Source: Chamaelirium japonicum (Eukaryota; Streptophyta; Magnoliopsida; Liliales; Melanthiaceae). From it: a stretch of DNA of 64,000 bases. Under the pieces are notes generated by a model. It saw only the letters and a program-made list of their open reading frames with translations. It was not told the origin of the DNA and made no database searches. Below, piece by piece: positions 1 through 10,992 of this stretch. The position numbers and the translations under genes are program-made. The stretch is taken from contig OX393551.1 in the NCBI GenBank assembly GCA_947650365.1, positions 59,091,744 to 59,155,743 on the forward strand, written 5' to 3'. How positions within the stretch are numbered: the stretch's first letter is position 1; each line of letters opens with the position of its first letter.

Positions 1-235
1 GAGTTAGCCCTATATCGCTTAAAGAGAAGGAGATCCTGAGCTATTTATATAATTTTTCCTTCCAAATATAGAAGCAGTGTTTTAAAACCGTGTGCCACTA
101 CGGATTTCATAAGAACTCCACAGTTAAGCGTGATCGGGCAAGAGCAGTATTAGGATGGGCGACCTCCTTGGAAGTTCTCGTGCGAGCATGAACAAAGTGG
201 ATAATATCTTTTGTATTTGGGGAGGATGTTACAGG
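1..235 (+). mobile_element. Cassandra-like LTR fragment carrying a 5S rRNA-like segment
   Basis: Positions about 90-183 resemble the 3' two thirds of plant 5S rRNA, with the Pol III A-box-like stretch AGTTAAGCGTG at about 123 and C-box-like stretch AGGATGGGCGACCTCC at about 152. The 5S 5' portion is diverged. The segment ends at about 235 in TGTTACA, the usual 3' end of Cassandra TRIM LTRs, which are known to carry 5S sequence. No clear PBS follows, so this is probably a truncated or solo LTR. A 5S-derived SINE is the alternative. Confidence 0.6.
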
Positions 236-720
236 TCATAATGATTCCTGGTATACTTCTGCTCTAGTATAAACTTGTCAAATCATTTATACCACTATCT
301 TAGGGACTATTTCAACCCATTAATCAATTTATTTAGTTTACACATCAAATCTTATTTTCCTGCAACTTTGAACCCACTTGGTTGAGTCATATGATCTCCT
401 GCTCAAGATCGTCATGTAGAAAGACGGTCTTCACATCTAACTAGCTGGACTAATTCTAAATAAAACTAAGCTACTAAGACCAAAAGGATGCGTATGGAGG
501 AGTATTTTACAACTAAAGAAAACACCTCATTATATTCTATCCTCTCCCTTTGAGCATAATCTTTAGCCACCAATCTTGGTGCACACTTCGCCTGGAGATC
601 CTTCCTTTTTGACATAGACCCATTTACTACTTATCGTTTTCTTTTTCTTAAATAATTTAGAAACTTCTCAAGTATTATTCTTATAAAGCGACAACATCTC
701 TTCACCTATCGCTCTCTTCC
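236..720 (-). pseudogene. Ty1/Copia reverse transcriptase remnant
   Basis: Reading the minus strand from about 720 down, broken frames give the Copia RT order: an EEMLSLYKNNT block, a KKTISSKWVYVKKEGSPGE block, an RLCSKG block, then a degenerate LDVKTAFLHGDLEE-like region and a YGLKQSPRQWYKRF-like region with many stops. This is the N-terminal half of the RT domain. Stops and frameshifts exclude function. Confidence 0.65.
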
Positions 721-985
721 ACTGCATAGATTTTGAACTTTATATTACTTCTTGGTGTATGGAGTGAACATGATATAAATAATAGAAAGTGCATATCTTA
801 CTACCATATCAGTAGTAAGCCATTTTGGTTTACCTGCATTACACCAAAATCAAGAATTAGTAACAGTACTAACCGTTATAAAAAAATTATCTATTTTGGT
901 CATGGTTTTTCTTATTGCAATAGAATCCTGAACTGGTTCTTGAACTGGATGTAAAACTAGCTCCTCATTCTTAACATCATCTATC
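721..985. other. AT-rich stretch, nothing recognised
   Basis: It contains a short open frame on the plus strand without recognisable domains. It is probably further decayed retroelement sequence between the Copia remnant and the minisatellite. Confidence 0.3.
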
Positions 986-1312
986 TTATGGGTGCAAAAT
1001 CTGGCCATGCCCGACAGTGAGACCCACCAGTCTTTCCTGGAACCCACGAAGGCGACGGTGGGATCCACCAGCCTTGCCTGGGGCCCACAAAGACGATGGT
1101 TGGACCCGCCAACCCTATCTGGGGATCATAAAGACAACGGTAGGGCCCACCAACCCTGTATGGGGCATGTGGGTGCAAAATCTGGCTAACGCCTGACGGT
1201 GGGACCCACCAGCCCTGCTTGGGGTCCACGAAGATGAAGGTGGGACCCGCCAGCCCTGTTTGGGGCCCACGAAGATGATGGTGAGACCTGGCAGCCTTGC
1301 TTGGGGCCCACA
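986..1312. repeat. GC-rich minisatellite, about 41-bp unit, about 7 copies
   Basis: Degenerate tandem units of the form GGTGGGACCCRCCAGCCCTG followed by a short ACGAAGATGA-type tail. A TGGGTGCAAAATCTGGC segment occurs at about 988 and again at about 1168, so the array is built of two blocks of 3-4 units each. Open frames across it on either strand are by-products of the repeat. Confidence 0.8.
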
Positions 1313-2165
1313 CATATTATTCGGGGTCTGGTAAATCCACCCAGGGTATTTACCAAAACCCCCTATATTCCCAAACCTCTATAAATAGAAGACCTGACAA
1401 ATATTCCAGATCGGAATTTATTTTTCCACATTCCACTTTCTGTTTTCCAGACCTCTCTGAGCCTTTTGGTGATCAGAATCTAGTCAAACGTACTCCACCC
1501 TCTGTTTACTTGTACAAGCACTCCTCGGCCTATCAAGAGTAGCTCTACCTTTTAAGAGATAGTGGATTCAAAGGTTGCGTCTTACCGTACTGAGACGTAG
1601 GCTTCGGTCGAACTTTGTCACCACATCCTGTGTTAACGATTTCTCTCTCTACTCTATAGTGTCTGTGTGATGGCTAAGTACGCGACAGCTCAACTTCCCA
1701 TTGTGCACTATATCTCGAAGGTCAATACATTCCATCGACTGTTGGAGGGGACCATATGGTGGCTGTAATCTTCCCCCATAGTTTGGCATCATCTGTGGGA
1801 TCCTTCCCTATCGACTTGTGACCTCCAGGCTTCCCAGCTCCTTTAGACAAGCAGCAACTACCGATTGCCTGAGCAATCCGTCTGTCTCCATCGCTATACT
1901 AGAATAGTGAAGACACGACCAGTGGACCTGCCGGAGGGAAGCAACTAACATCAAGACGTTCCGCATCCTATAACTCGCTCAATGAGTTGCAGGTTTGCGA
2001 CGAGTTAGCACCCAGAAAAGCTACTCGCTTTAGATTCGAGAAGTCTTCAGTCAGTTGATTGCACCGTTTAGAGTCAACCTCAGCAGTATCCTTAGCCTGT
2101 CGACGTGACTGCTCAACGCCTAAAAAAAGCGCACGCCTTACTTGTCGCCAATCCTTAAGAGACAT
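1313..2165 (+). mobile_element. Probable 5' LTR and leader of a decayed Ty3/Gypsy (Tat-type) element
   Basis: A TATA-like CTATAAATAG lies at about 1380. At about 1782 stands TTTGGCATCATCTGTGGGA, a variant of the TTGGCGCC...TGTGGGA signature that follows the 5' LTR in many plant Gypsy elements. Gag and protease remnants lie downstream on the same strand. I could not fix the LTR start or a matching 3' LTR in the window. Confidence 0.45.
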
Positions 2166-2699
2166 ATCAAGTTTCGATGGATGACTTTCAGTTACTCACC
2201 CTCATGAAGCAAAACACTGCTCTCATGACTGAGAGAGACTCTATCCGATGGATTGACATTGAGGCAGGAGTCAATCTCCCACGATCAACCACCGACATCA
2301 ACGACAGAGTAGATCGATGTCCGCCGATCGATCGATCCGTCTCCCGCTCATTCCCGACGATCCGTTGCTGACTTCCAGTGATAGTCCCTCGAACCCTTCT
2401 CGAAAGAACTCTTATCTATTGCTCCTATATTAATAGTCTAGGAGCGTCTCGATGAGTCTGCTCATCTCCCTAAGCTACTTGGTTCCAAGTCATCCTCTAT
2501 CCCTACATCGTGAGGGATACTTGGAACGATGGTCGCCACCCTCGAGTCTGATAGCATTACAACAATGATCGAGCTCTGACAGTGCATCGCATGGTGATCG
2601 AGGGGTCCTTTAGTACCCTCACGACCTCCCCTTCCTTCGAGACACCTCTTTGGCCAGCGAGGTGATCGTTGGAGCAGCCACACTTTCAAGGGACCTCTT

Positions 2700-3320
2700 C
2701 ATCAACAAATTATTTATGCTTCTTTCTCTCAGAGTTGGAGAACTACAGTTCTCCCCAAGTTTAATTGCCTAACGGGAGACCCGACGCTACACATTCTCAC
2801 TTTCAAGCAGGCATTAGCGCTACACGATCATGACAACCAAGTATTGTGTCGCACCTTCGCCGACAGGCTGGATGACATGTCGCTCGACTGGTATCACCAT
2901 CTCCTGACAGGCTCCGTGAGTTAGTTCGAAGATCTAGCAAACCTCTTCATTCTGCACTATCAGCTGAACCTCAAGCAAGGAAAGAAACTGGACTTCCTTT
3001 ACCGGCTCAGGATGGGATCAGATGAAACCCTTCGAGAGTTCACTCGGAGGTTTCCGAACGAGCACACTGCAGTCTTTGGGTGTCACTTCAATGATGAAGT
3101 AGTTATGCTGGCATTTAAGAATGCCTTACGCTACGACCTCCACATTTACAACGACCATATCTGCAATCCTACCGCCTCCCTCGGAGCTCTTTGATAGGAT
3201 CCGGCAAGAGATCGATATGGAGGATGATCAAGTCGCTCGCAAGGGACGTGACCTCAAGAACCATCCTTCTGACAAGGAACCGATGAGACCAACGACCCAA
3301 GCTCACAATGCTTAGGCCAA
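2700..3320 (+). pseudogene. Ty3/Gypsy gag remnant (Retrotrans_gag domain)
   Basis: Broken frames give the Gypsy gag core: a QALALHDHDNQVLCRTF block at about 2811, a DDMSLDWYHHL block with a stop soon after, LFILHYQLNLKQGKKLDFL, then SDETLREFTRRF at about 3021 and a VVMLAFKNALRYDL block. The frame changes near 3190 and continues as DRIRQEIDMEDDQVARKG. Order and spacing fit Tat-lineage gag. Stops and frameshifts make it non-functional. Confidence 0.75.
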
Positions 3321-3396
3321 GGGAGATGGATCCTCCAAGAGGTCAAAGCAAGCAGATGATAGACTAACTAAGCCTCAGAGGATCAACTTCACCGAT

Positions 3397-3702
3397 TTGA
3401 ATCTACATATAGACATCATCCTCGAACAGATCCAGTACGAGGACCACCTCAGGAGGCTCGGCCCTTTCCAGCCTGGCAACAAGCAGATGGAGGACAAGTC
3501 GGTTTACTACGACTTCCATCGGTGCTATGGCCACCCCACCATTCGGTACCATCTTCTGAAGTACCACCTTGAGGACCTTTTATTAGAAGGACATCTCCAG
3601 AAGTTCAAAGGAGACACTGGCAGAGCAAATGATTCACTTCCTCCTCCTCTCATTCCTCAAAGGGAGAAAGAGATGTGTTGGATCTGTTCAGTCGTATGTT
3701 AA
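3397..3702 (+). pseudogene. Tat-type gag C-terminus with degenerate zinc knuckle
   Basis: An open frame that resembles the region before protease in Tat/Retand elements. A YYDFHRCYGHPT block stands where a CxFH..HGHxTxxC knuckle is expected, with Cys residues lost, followed by HLEDLLLEGHLQKFKG in place of the usual IExLIxxGHLxxF. It belongs with the gag remnant upstream and the protease remnant downstream. Confidence 0.65.
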
Positions 3703-4370
3703 TCGACCCCCTCTTATCGTTCGGGTAGAGATCTACGGTATTTATGGGGGAAATTTATGTGCCATTTTGATCAGAGACTTTGCCCCATAATTCTTGATTA
3801 AATTGGATGGTTTGTATATTGTAAAGATAGAGATTAGGGAGTAGAGAGAGATGACACATGGAGTTGTTGTCGAAGTTCGGTCTCACGACCTACACCTCTG
3901 GGTGAGAGGTGCCACCTGATCTTCACTATAATTTAAGTAAATGAGGGGTGAGCGTTCTTGACAGGCCAAGAGAAGATTCGTACAGTGGGGTTGCATGGAG
4001 CAACTAAAAGAGAACAAGCAGGGGAGAAGTGAGCTCTCTGGCTCTAGCTCTGGAATCCTCTACTCCTTTGATTGAATGACCAACCCTTTTTCTGAATGCC
4101 ATAGGGGTATTTTTATAGCTGAGGCTCATGCTCGATATGACAGTAATGATATGGCAGCGCTGAGGTGTCACTAGTCCTGGGTCTTCTCGATGGGCCCCTA
4201 TTAGGTCGTTGTCTGGGCCCAATAAGAGAGGGCTTGATTTGTGAGCCCTATAGAGTAGGTCCATGGGCCTACGCTGCCTACTTGAGCAGTTGCGCGAGCC
4301 CATGTGGGTCTGGTCTGGATCGGTACAATTTTTGTACCCGTAATCTCCGTCACCAAACTTTGACTTAGAA
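3703..4370 (-). mobile_element. Segment interrupting the gag-protease remnant, possible solo LTR
   Basis: About 0.66 kb with no retroviral coding sequence separates the gag tail from protease. On the minus strand it starts TGACGGAGATTACGGG at 4352 and has a TATA-like TATAAAAATACCCC at about 4117, as an LTR would. I did not find a convincing target-site duplication, so the boundaries are tentative. Confidence 0.35.
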
Positions 4371-4380
4371 GAAAGTCGAG

Positions 4381-4690
4381 TGCCAGGTGCGATGTGTTCA
4401 TTATGTGCACACTGTTGCTCAAGTCGAGGAGTCTTGGATCGAGATACCCATCAAAGGCCTCCCTTGGCCAGTGATCATCTTCACCGACCAAGACCTCAAT
4501 GGAGTCTGCACTCCGCATCAAGACCCCCAGTCCTCCGCCTCGTTATCGATGGAAACTCCGTTAATCGAATCTTCGTCGATACCGACAGCTCTATCGACAT
4601 TATGTTCTTTGACTGCTTCAAGCACCTCGGCCACAAGTATGAGAGTCTTGACGTAGTCCCCACCATCATCACTGGCTTCAACGGTGAGCA
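4381..4690 (+). pseudogene. Ty3/Gypsy (Tat) aspartic protease remnant
   Basis: Two frames together show VHTVAQVEESW, a PVIIFTDQDLNGVCTPHQDP block (Tat elements have IxFSDxDLxGVxxPHxDP), then VNRIFVDTDSSIDIMFFD and a FKHLG block. The retropepsin DTGS/DNGS motif reads DTDS, so the active-site Gly is lost, and a frameshift lies near 4540. Confidence 0.7.
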
Positions 4691-4737
4691 AAGCCGAGGT
4701 AGACGCGGAAACCCAGGTAGACATGGTCCTTCAGACC

Positions 4738-5095
4738 TTGCTAGATAACTTTAATAAGTTCAAGTTTAACTATAATGTGAATAAGTATAAGATGAGCTTG
4801 TCTTAGTTGATGAATGATCTGCAAGCTGCTGAGGAGATCGTTAAGTCCAAATATAGTATTCAGAAAGCTGAGAAAGGCTCTTTCAAAGGTAGGTCAAAAG
4901 ATAGTCACCATAAGAAGAAGACTAAACCGAATAATTATGAGGAAGGATCCACATCTAGGGTAGTCAAGCCCGAGGATGCAGAGAAGGCTGGCAAGCCTAA
5001 AGGCAAGTGCTTCCACTGTAGTAAGATTGGACATTAGAGCGGAATTGCAAGGTGTATCTGAATAAGAATGCACCACGTATGATCTTACATTTCAA
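4738..5095 (+). pseudogene. Ty1/Copia gag remnant with CCHC zinc knuckle
   Basis: The frame shows NFNKFKFNYNVNKYKMSLS, a stop, LMNDLQAAEEIVKSK, a basic linker, then CFHCSKIGH at about 5010 followed by a stop and GNCKVYLNK. This matches plant Copia gag (UBN2-type) with a CX2CX4HX4C knuckle. Its junction with Gypsy protease about 50 bp upstream joins two families. Confidence 0.7.
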
Positions 5096-6697
5096 AACAT
5101 AGTTAGTGATTCAATCTCCTATGAGCCTGGTTGCAGATTGAGGATACACTGACTATGTACTGTAATTGGATTATAGAGATTCCAGCGGACCAGATCGAGG
5201 AATGAAGATTGGGATATGCAGCTGAGAATGAGTTATTGTAGAAGTAGATCAAATGCAGCAGTAGTTTCTTTCTTGCTTACTACAGTCATTTCTATATTAT
5301 GTCGAACAATCATTTATTTCTATGATATTGTAACTTTAGTTTGATGAGTTTTTTTATAAATGACTGTCTGTTGTGCATCTGTCTCCAACTGGATATAACT
5401 ATGAAATAACAATGAATTAAGTTAACCCTAACTATAATATTTTAAGAATAATCTTTTATCTGGATAGAGATAATTCTGTACTAGTGGGAGGGCAGTCCTA
5501 TAAACTTAAAAATCCAACTCAGATATTGTAATTAAAGAGACACTAGTTAAAATTGATTGATACTTAAGCTATAAAGTCATAACCTAGTATGGGGACCTTT
5601 TAGTAGTGAGAGCATAGTCGATCTTCAAAATTGTTCCTACTTTGACTATAGGGATATGATTTGATAACAAAGAGAGCTGACTTGAAAGTCTAGATGCACT
5701 CTGTATAAGTCCTATAGACTAAAGCAGAGATCCTATGCAAGGTTCAATTCATTCAAGCACACAAGTATGATATGAAAGCATGATGGATAACTTATTCATA
5801 AGGTACTAGATATCTAGAAAAAATTGGATTGAGAAGGACTAATTAACAATGCTCTAGGGATGGAAGCTTTAAGATAGATCCCAGATTAGCAACATTAGTA
5901 TAAAAGATGTTAAAGTCAGATTTGAAACTAGTAAGGTTGCCAAACTGGCATGGGCGGTCCTCGTATGAAGGGGTTCATGTTGGCTATAAGCACAAGCACT
6001 AGACCAAGTATCTGAGTAACAACCGGCCTAGTCAGTATTAACCAACTGAAACCTTTAGGCAGTAAGAACGATAGTGGAAGCGCTGGTCTAGATGATAAGC
6101 CCATGGATCCCAAATGGATCACATATACTGGGCAACCAGTAGGATGTGAGCTGGGTGATTAACTAATACAAGTGCGTAGATACTCTTCAGTCTCAAGTGC
6201 GTAGATACTCTGTGCGTAACTACTCTTCAGTCTCATGATGAAAGTCTTAGAGACAGGTAGAGGATATACTAGTAGAAGCAATAGAAAGGATTGGCAGTTT
6301 GGAGAAGTGAGAGATTATTGGGATTAGTATGTCCTATATGCCAATTCCAGTAATGACGATAATTGATTATGATCACATCACTGATACTTACACACTATAG
6401 TGCATGAGATGCATAAATTCACTAGTCCACATTAGTGTAGTCGAGGTGATTCAGGTATGTGGATGAGATTCATATATAGGAGATGTGAGTCACCATACAC
6501 ACTCATGTAGGTTCACAGTCGATTGCTAGACTGGATACCTAGCTTGCAAGACTATAGCATACTGACCTTCTCCATAGGAGAGATGATCTATCTCGACCAT
6601 CAACATAAGATATCAAGTCATGTAGTATTGATGTAATTGGAATGCATCGAACAGAATCAAGAGAGGAAACAAGTCTTAATAACTGTTACTCAAGACC
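5096..6697. other. Decayed sequence without a recognisable gene
   Basis: No frame longer than about 65 codons and no domain I recognise. A short tandem duplication of an AGTGCGTAGATACTC unit lies at about 6170-6235. It is probably old retroelement sequence, interrupted at 6703 by the young LTR element, so its other half should continue at 17390. Confidence 0.4.
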
Positions 6698-6702
6698 ATA
6701 AG
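6698..6702. repeat. Target-site duplication ATAAG, left copy
   Basis: ATAAG directly precedes TGTAAC of the left LTR. The same five bases follow the right LTR at 17385-17389. A 5-bp duplication is normal for LTR retrotransposon integration. Confidence 0.9.
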
Positions 6703-9700
6703 TGTAACGACCATGAATTTTAAAAATATTATAAATCATGATCCTTGTAATGAGATAATATTTAATTCTAGTGCCTTAGTGTCTGCATCATCGATAGGAT
6801 TCTAACGGATCTTGTTTCACTCAATTTTGACTTACGAAGGAATAGTTACAACCATTTGCATATTTTTGATGAAGACGACGGAATCCGAAATTCTTCTAAA
6901 TTGAACCGGACGTAATTCCGTAATTTGAAATCTTCCAACTAGACACCCGTGTGCGACTCAACTGTTTCTTTTTCTAGATTTTTAGAAAAAAAAATAATAT
7001 ATATAATTTTCGGATGCAAAACTAATTTACAATGGATTTATTAGTATTTAGTATAGATCTATAGATTAATATATATAAATAATAAGTAATAAAATAATAA
7101 TAGAAGAGAGGATATGAGCAAGTGTTGAAATAGGCTTCTTCGTGGAAGAAGCTGTGGCTCCATCCTTTTAATCACAGCCGTCCATTTTACCTTGATCCGA
7201 CGGCCCAAACTCCTCCCCCAATTAAAAAAAAAAAAAAAAAAAAAAAAACACATCAGCCCCCCCCCTTCTCCACTCACACCGAACTCCCTTTCTCTATCTC
7301 TTACTCTATATCTCTCTCTCTCTTTTACTCTCATCCATACCATTCGGCCAAACCCTTCAACCAAACCCCTTCAAACCCCACCCAACCGAACCATCTCTCT
7401 CTCTAACCCATCACAGCCGTCCCCTTCAACCCTCTCAGCCGATCTCTCTCTCTCTCTCCTCAACCCCCAAACCCGGCGACGTCGCCGCCTCAAATCCCGC
7501 TGCCACTGCCGCCTCGAATCCCGCCCCGAATCCCGCTGCCACTGCCGCCCCGAATCCCGCCGCCACCGCCGCCCCGGATTCCGCCCCGAATCCCGCCGGC
7601 CGCCGCCCCTTCCTCCTTTAAATCATCAATTCTGGCCCTCTCCCATCAGCCCCTCATCTCCTCTCCCTCACCCTGTTGAAAACCGAATCCCATCCCCCCC
7701 ATTGCAGTAGAAAAGAAAGTGAGAAACTAGAGAAGAGAGAGGAGAGGAAAAGAGAGAGAGAAACCAGAGAAGAAAGAGGGGAGGAAAAGAGAGAAGAAAG
7801 AGGGAAACTAGAGGAGAGTGGAAGAAGTAGGAGGAGAGCAGAGGGAGGCACGTGGTGGCTGCAGCGGTGGCTCTTCCTCCCGGGTGATGGCCCGACCCTA
7901 CCACCATCTCCTCCTCGGCTCGCATCGCACCAGCAGCGACAACAACGACCCCAAACCCAACTCCGGCAGCTTCTTTCCGACACCCCAAGGCAAGCCCCTA
8001 CACTCTGTCGAATTTCCCTTTCTATGCGTGCACTCCTGCGATCGTCACATGCATGCACCATGCACTTCCACACCACGGCACCTGCGGTAAGAAACTAAAC
8101 CATCCCGGCTCGAGCGGTCGCTCTCCAGTGGTACCCCTTGGCGCCCATTTCACGTAGATGGCACTGGGGACGACAATCGAGGACCGGAGGTGGAGGGGAT
8201 CTGGTTCGGTATGTTGGAGAAGGGACAAATCCGTCATTGTCGGATTTGTCCCGGGTTAAATGGTAATAAAATAATAGTATAAAAATTAAAATAAGGGTTG
8301 TGTATATAGGGTGTTATGTATAGTTGGATGGGTTGCCCTTAGCAGCTACCTAAGTAGTCGGGCTTCACTTGGTGGGAGGGCCCCACTCAAGGTGGCCGGG
8401 TCCCACCACCAAGTGGTAAATAGTTGCCGAAACGGTTTTAGCTATCATTTTGCCGTCTAATGTCGGAATACGACAAAACTGGCGGCATTGGACTCGGTTC
8501 TTAGAGACCTATCCGTTGGCGATGGGTTGACAATGATCAAATATAATTACCAAAATGCCCCTACTTGGGGTCCGGTTCAGCAAATCTTTCATCGACCATA
8601 GCTTTTAGGATCGGACTCCGATTGTCATGAAATCGTTGGCAATGAATTCCAAACTTCGAGACCTACTTGTTGATAGTAGATTGGACCCTACTAGTCATAG
8701 TTACCAAAATCCCCCTACAGCGGGGCCCTGTTTATTCGTTCTTGCATCGATCGCAAACTTGCGGTCCGGACTCCGACTTGTCGCAATACTGGTAATAACG
8801 GGTTCTAATTCTCGAGACCTATTCAATTATTATGCTACTGGAATCTAGTGAGTACCATCTGAGACTTAGGGGTCCACTTTGGCCTATAAGACATACCTTT
8901 TGAGGACCGAACCTATTTTGGAGCCGAGTTTCCCCGTATCCTACATTGTATAAACATCGTACCTGATATCGTTAGGTAGGTTGTACCCTACTCTTATTTA
9001 GAAGTTTGAAATAGATTCCATAACCAAGGTCTAATGGCCCATCGATAACCATGGATTAATGATGCCTAAAATTCTCGACTCGGCCAACTCGGCCCTAAAC
9101 CCGTATCACTCGGTAGCAAGCATTAACCATGGGTCCGCTGTGTATGAATTTGGCAGTGCGTAACCGAGACGATCCAGCCATAGATGGAGCAGAGACGGAT
9201 CGAGAACAGTTAACGGGAGTTTGTACATGATCTACAACCAGGTGACATCTACTCCCCTTCCCGTGGTCTTTGATAGTGGGAAATGAGAACAACTAGGGTA
9301 GGTGCCCTCGATACTACATGCGGGTCCCGCCGGGCATCGCCGCATGTGGTCACGTGGACCCCTCCTTGCATGCGAAGTTGCGAGTTTGGCAATGCATGCT
9401 TTAAAATATTATTAAAATAATCATGCTTTAAAATATTATTAAAATACATCATGTTTTAAAATGTTATTAGAGAATAATTATTTCTGCTGATTGCTTGGAC
9501 ACCGTAAGTAGGAATCCCCTTAATATTAAGAATTTATAATTAAATAATAATTATCGGGCTCACTCTCCTGGATGGAGTGTGGAGACCCGGACACACGGGA
9601 TTACGGGCGAGAGTAAATGCTATAGTTATTGTGATGCATGGGTTGTGAGCGCGGTACGAATCCCGGGGTAAAACATCGAAATTGTTTAATTATTATATTG

Positions 9701-10978
9701 GTGTGATATTCTATCATGTGAAAAGATTCGGACCCCGTGCGCGCAAGGGCCGTGAACCACCCTGCGCGCACAGCCGAAGGTTAGTAGGTCAGGGGGTCAC
9801 GGGCAGGGGTTGTGGTAAAGCCAATAGGTGGTGCCCTCGACGAGGGATTGGCCTAGCAATCCTGTCCCGGGGTAGTTGAAGACCCTAAAGAAAGCAAGTT
9901 GGGCGGTAGAGCTCCACCGTGAAAGACGGGAAACCCCTTATGATCATATGGGTGACTTTGCGCATGGTGTTGGAGTATGCGCGGCGAGAGAGTTGGCCCT
10001 CTACATCGAAATAAAAGGCCCTATAGTAATGCCCGACCGGGGGCAGGATGAACAAAATATCCGGGGTTCACATTGTGTGTACTTACTTTTATTAATTGTA
10101 AAATGGTACTCCCGATAACTTAGTGACAGTAGGAATTGCATGAGAATGTAGGTATTGCATGGACACTTAGGACGTGATTGAAAGCGTAGTTGGACAATCA
10201 GGATAATCAGTAAACTGGTTATAAAATACGGGCGTCATTAATTACCTAGACAGTTAGCTTGTCACTAGCCATTTATTTGGCTAATCTCCCAAATCCGTTT
10301 GGGGGCTACTCATTCCCACGAGTAGGCTCTCCTGCAGGTTCGGAGATCCAGGGGTAGCCGCAGCACGAGGCCAGCGGTGGAGTGAGGACGGTGGCAGAGA
10401 TTAGACTTTCGTATGTTGTGTATCAGTACTATTTTCTTCGGGCATTGTAATCGTATTAGTTTGATTTAGTGTATGTTATTAGTGGCAATGATACAGCTGT
10501 GTTTTCTTTGGGTAGGCCTCTCCTCAAGGCCCCAAGCCTAGGGTAGCTCACTAATAAAATATAAGTTGTAAAGTGAACCAATCGACTAGCCCATTAGATA
10601 GGATATATGAACCAGTGCCCGAGAGCTAGAGAGCGGGCGAGGCCACTCGGCTCGCCGTTCGAGGCTTGAGCCTCGTGCTCCCTTAAGAGGGAATTCTGTC
10701 AGCATGTGGGACACCAGCAGGCCGCGCATGCTGAGAGGATTACCTGGTTGAGGGTCGAGCGTAATCATCTATCTATCTAAAAATTTATTATCTCTATGTT
10801 TTCTTTTTCAAAATGAAAGTATTTTGGAAAACAAAAGAAAAAGAAATGTTTTAAAATATTCCCTGAGAGAATAGAAGCCCTGTGAGAAACCCTAGTTGGA
10901 GTAGATAGTCGACCAAACCCTAAATCCCTTGGTCTTTTCACACCCCAGGGATCGGTTCTGGATTTCTGGGGCGTGACA
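6703..10978 (+). repeat. 5' LTR of the LARD-like element, 4276 bp
   Basis: It contains an A25 tract at 7224-7248, a C9 run, CT-rich and CCG-rich low-complexity blocks (7260-7610), a purine-rich block at 7705-7830, a TATA-like TGTATATAGGG at about 8301, and a 26-bp tandem duplication of CATGCTTTAAAATATTATT at about 9398-9450. The 172-codon frame at 7192 and the opposed 140-codon frames at 7654-8098 are repeat-driven and are not proposed as genes. Confidence 0.92.
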
Positions 10979-10980
10979 GC

Positions 10981-10992
10981 TGGTATCAGAGC
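10981..10992 (+). promoter_or_regulatory. Primer binding site, initiator-Met tRNA type
   Basis: TGGTATCAGAGC, the standard plant iMet-tRNA complement, 2 nt downstream of the 5' LTR. Confidence 0.92.

Noticed and set aside
90-183. Functional 5S rRNA gene
   Set aside because: The 5' part of the 5S is diverged and the sequence leads into an LTR-type TGTTACA end.
7654-8098. Opposed 140-codon frames as overlapping genes
   Set aside because: They overlap antisense in a purine/pyrimidine-biased block and show no domain.
10981-10992. tRNA-Met gene
   Set aside because: Only the 3' acceptor complement is present; no cloverleaf follows.
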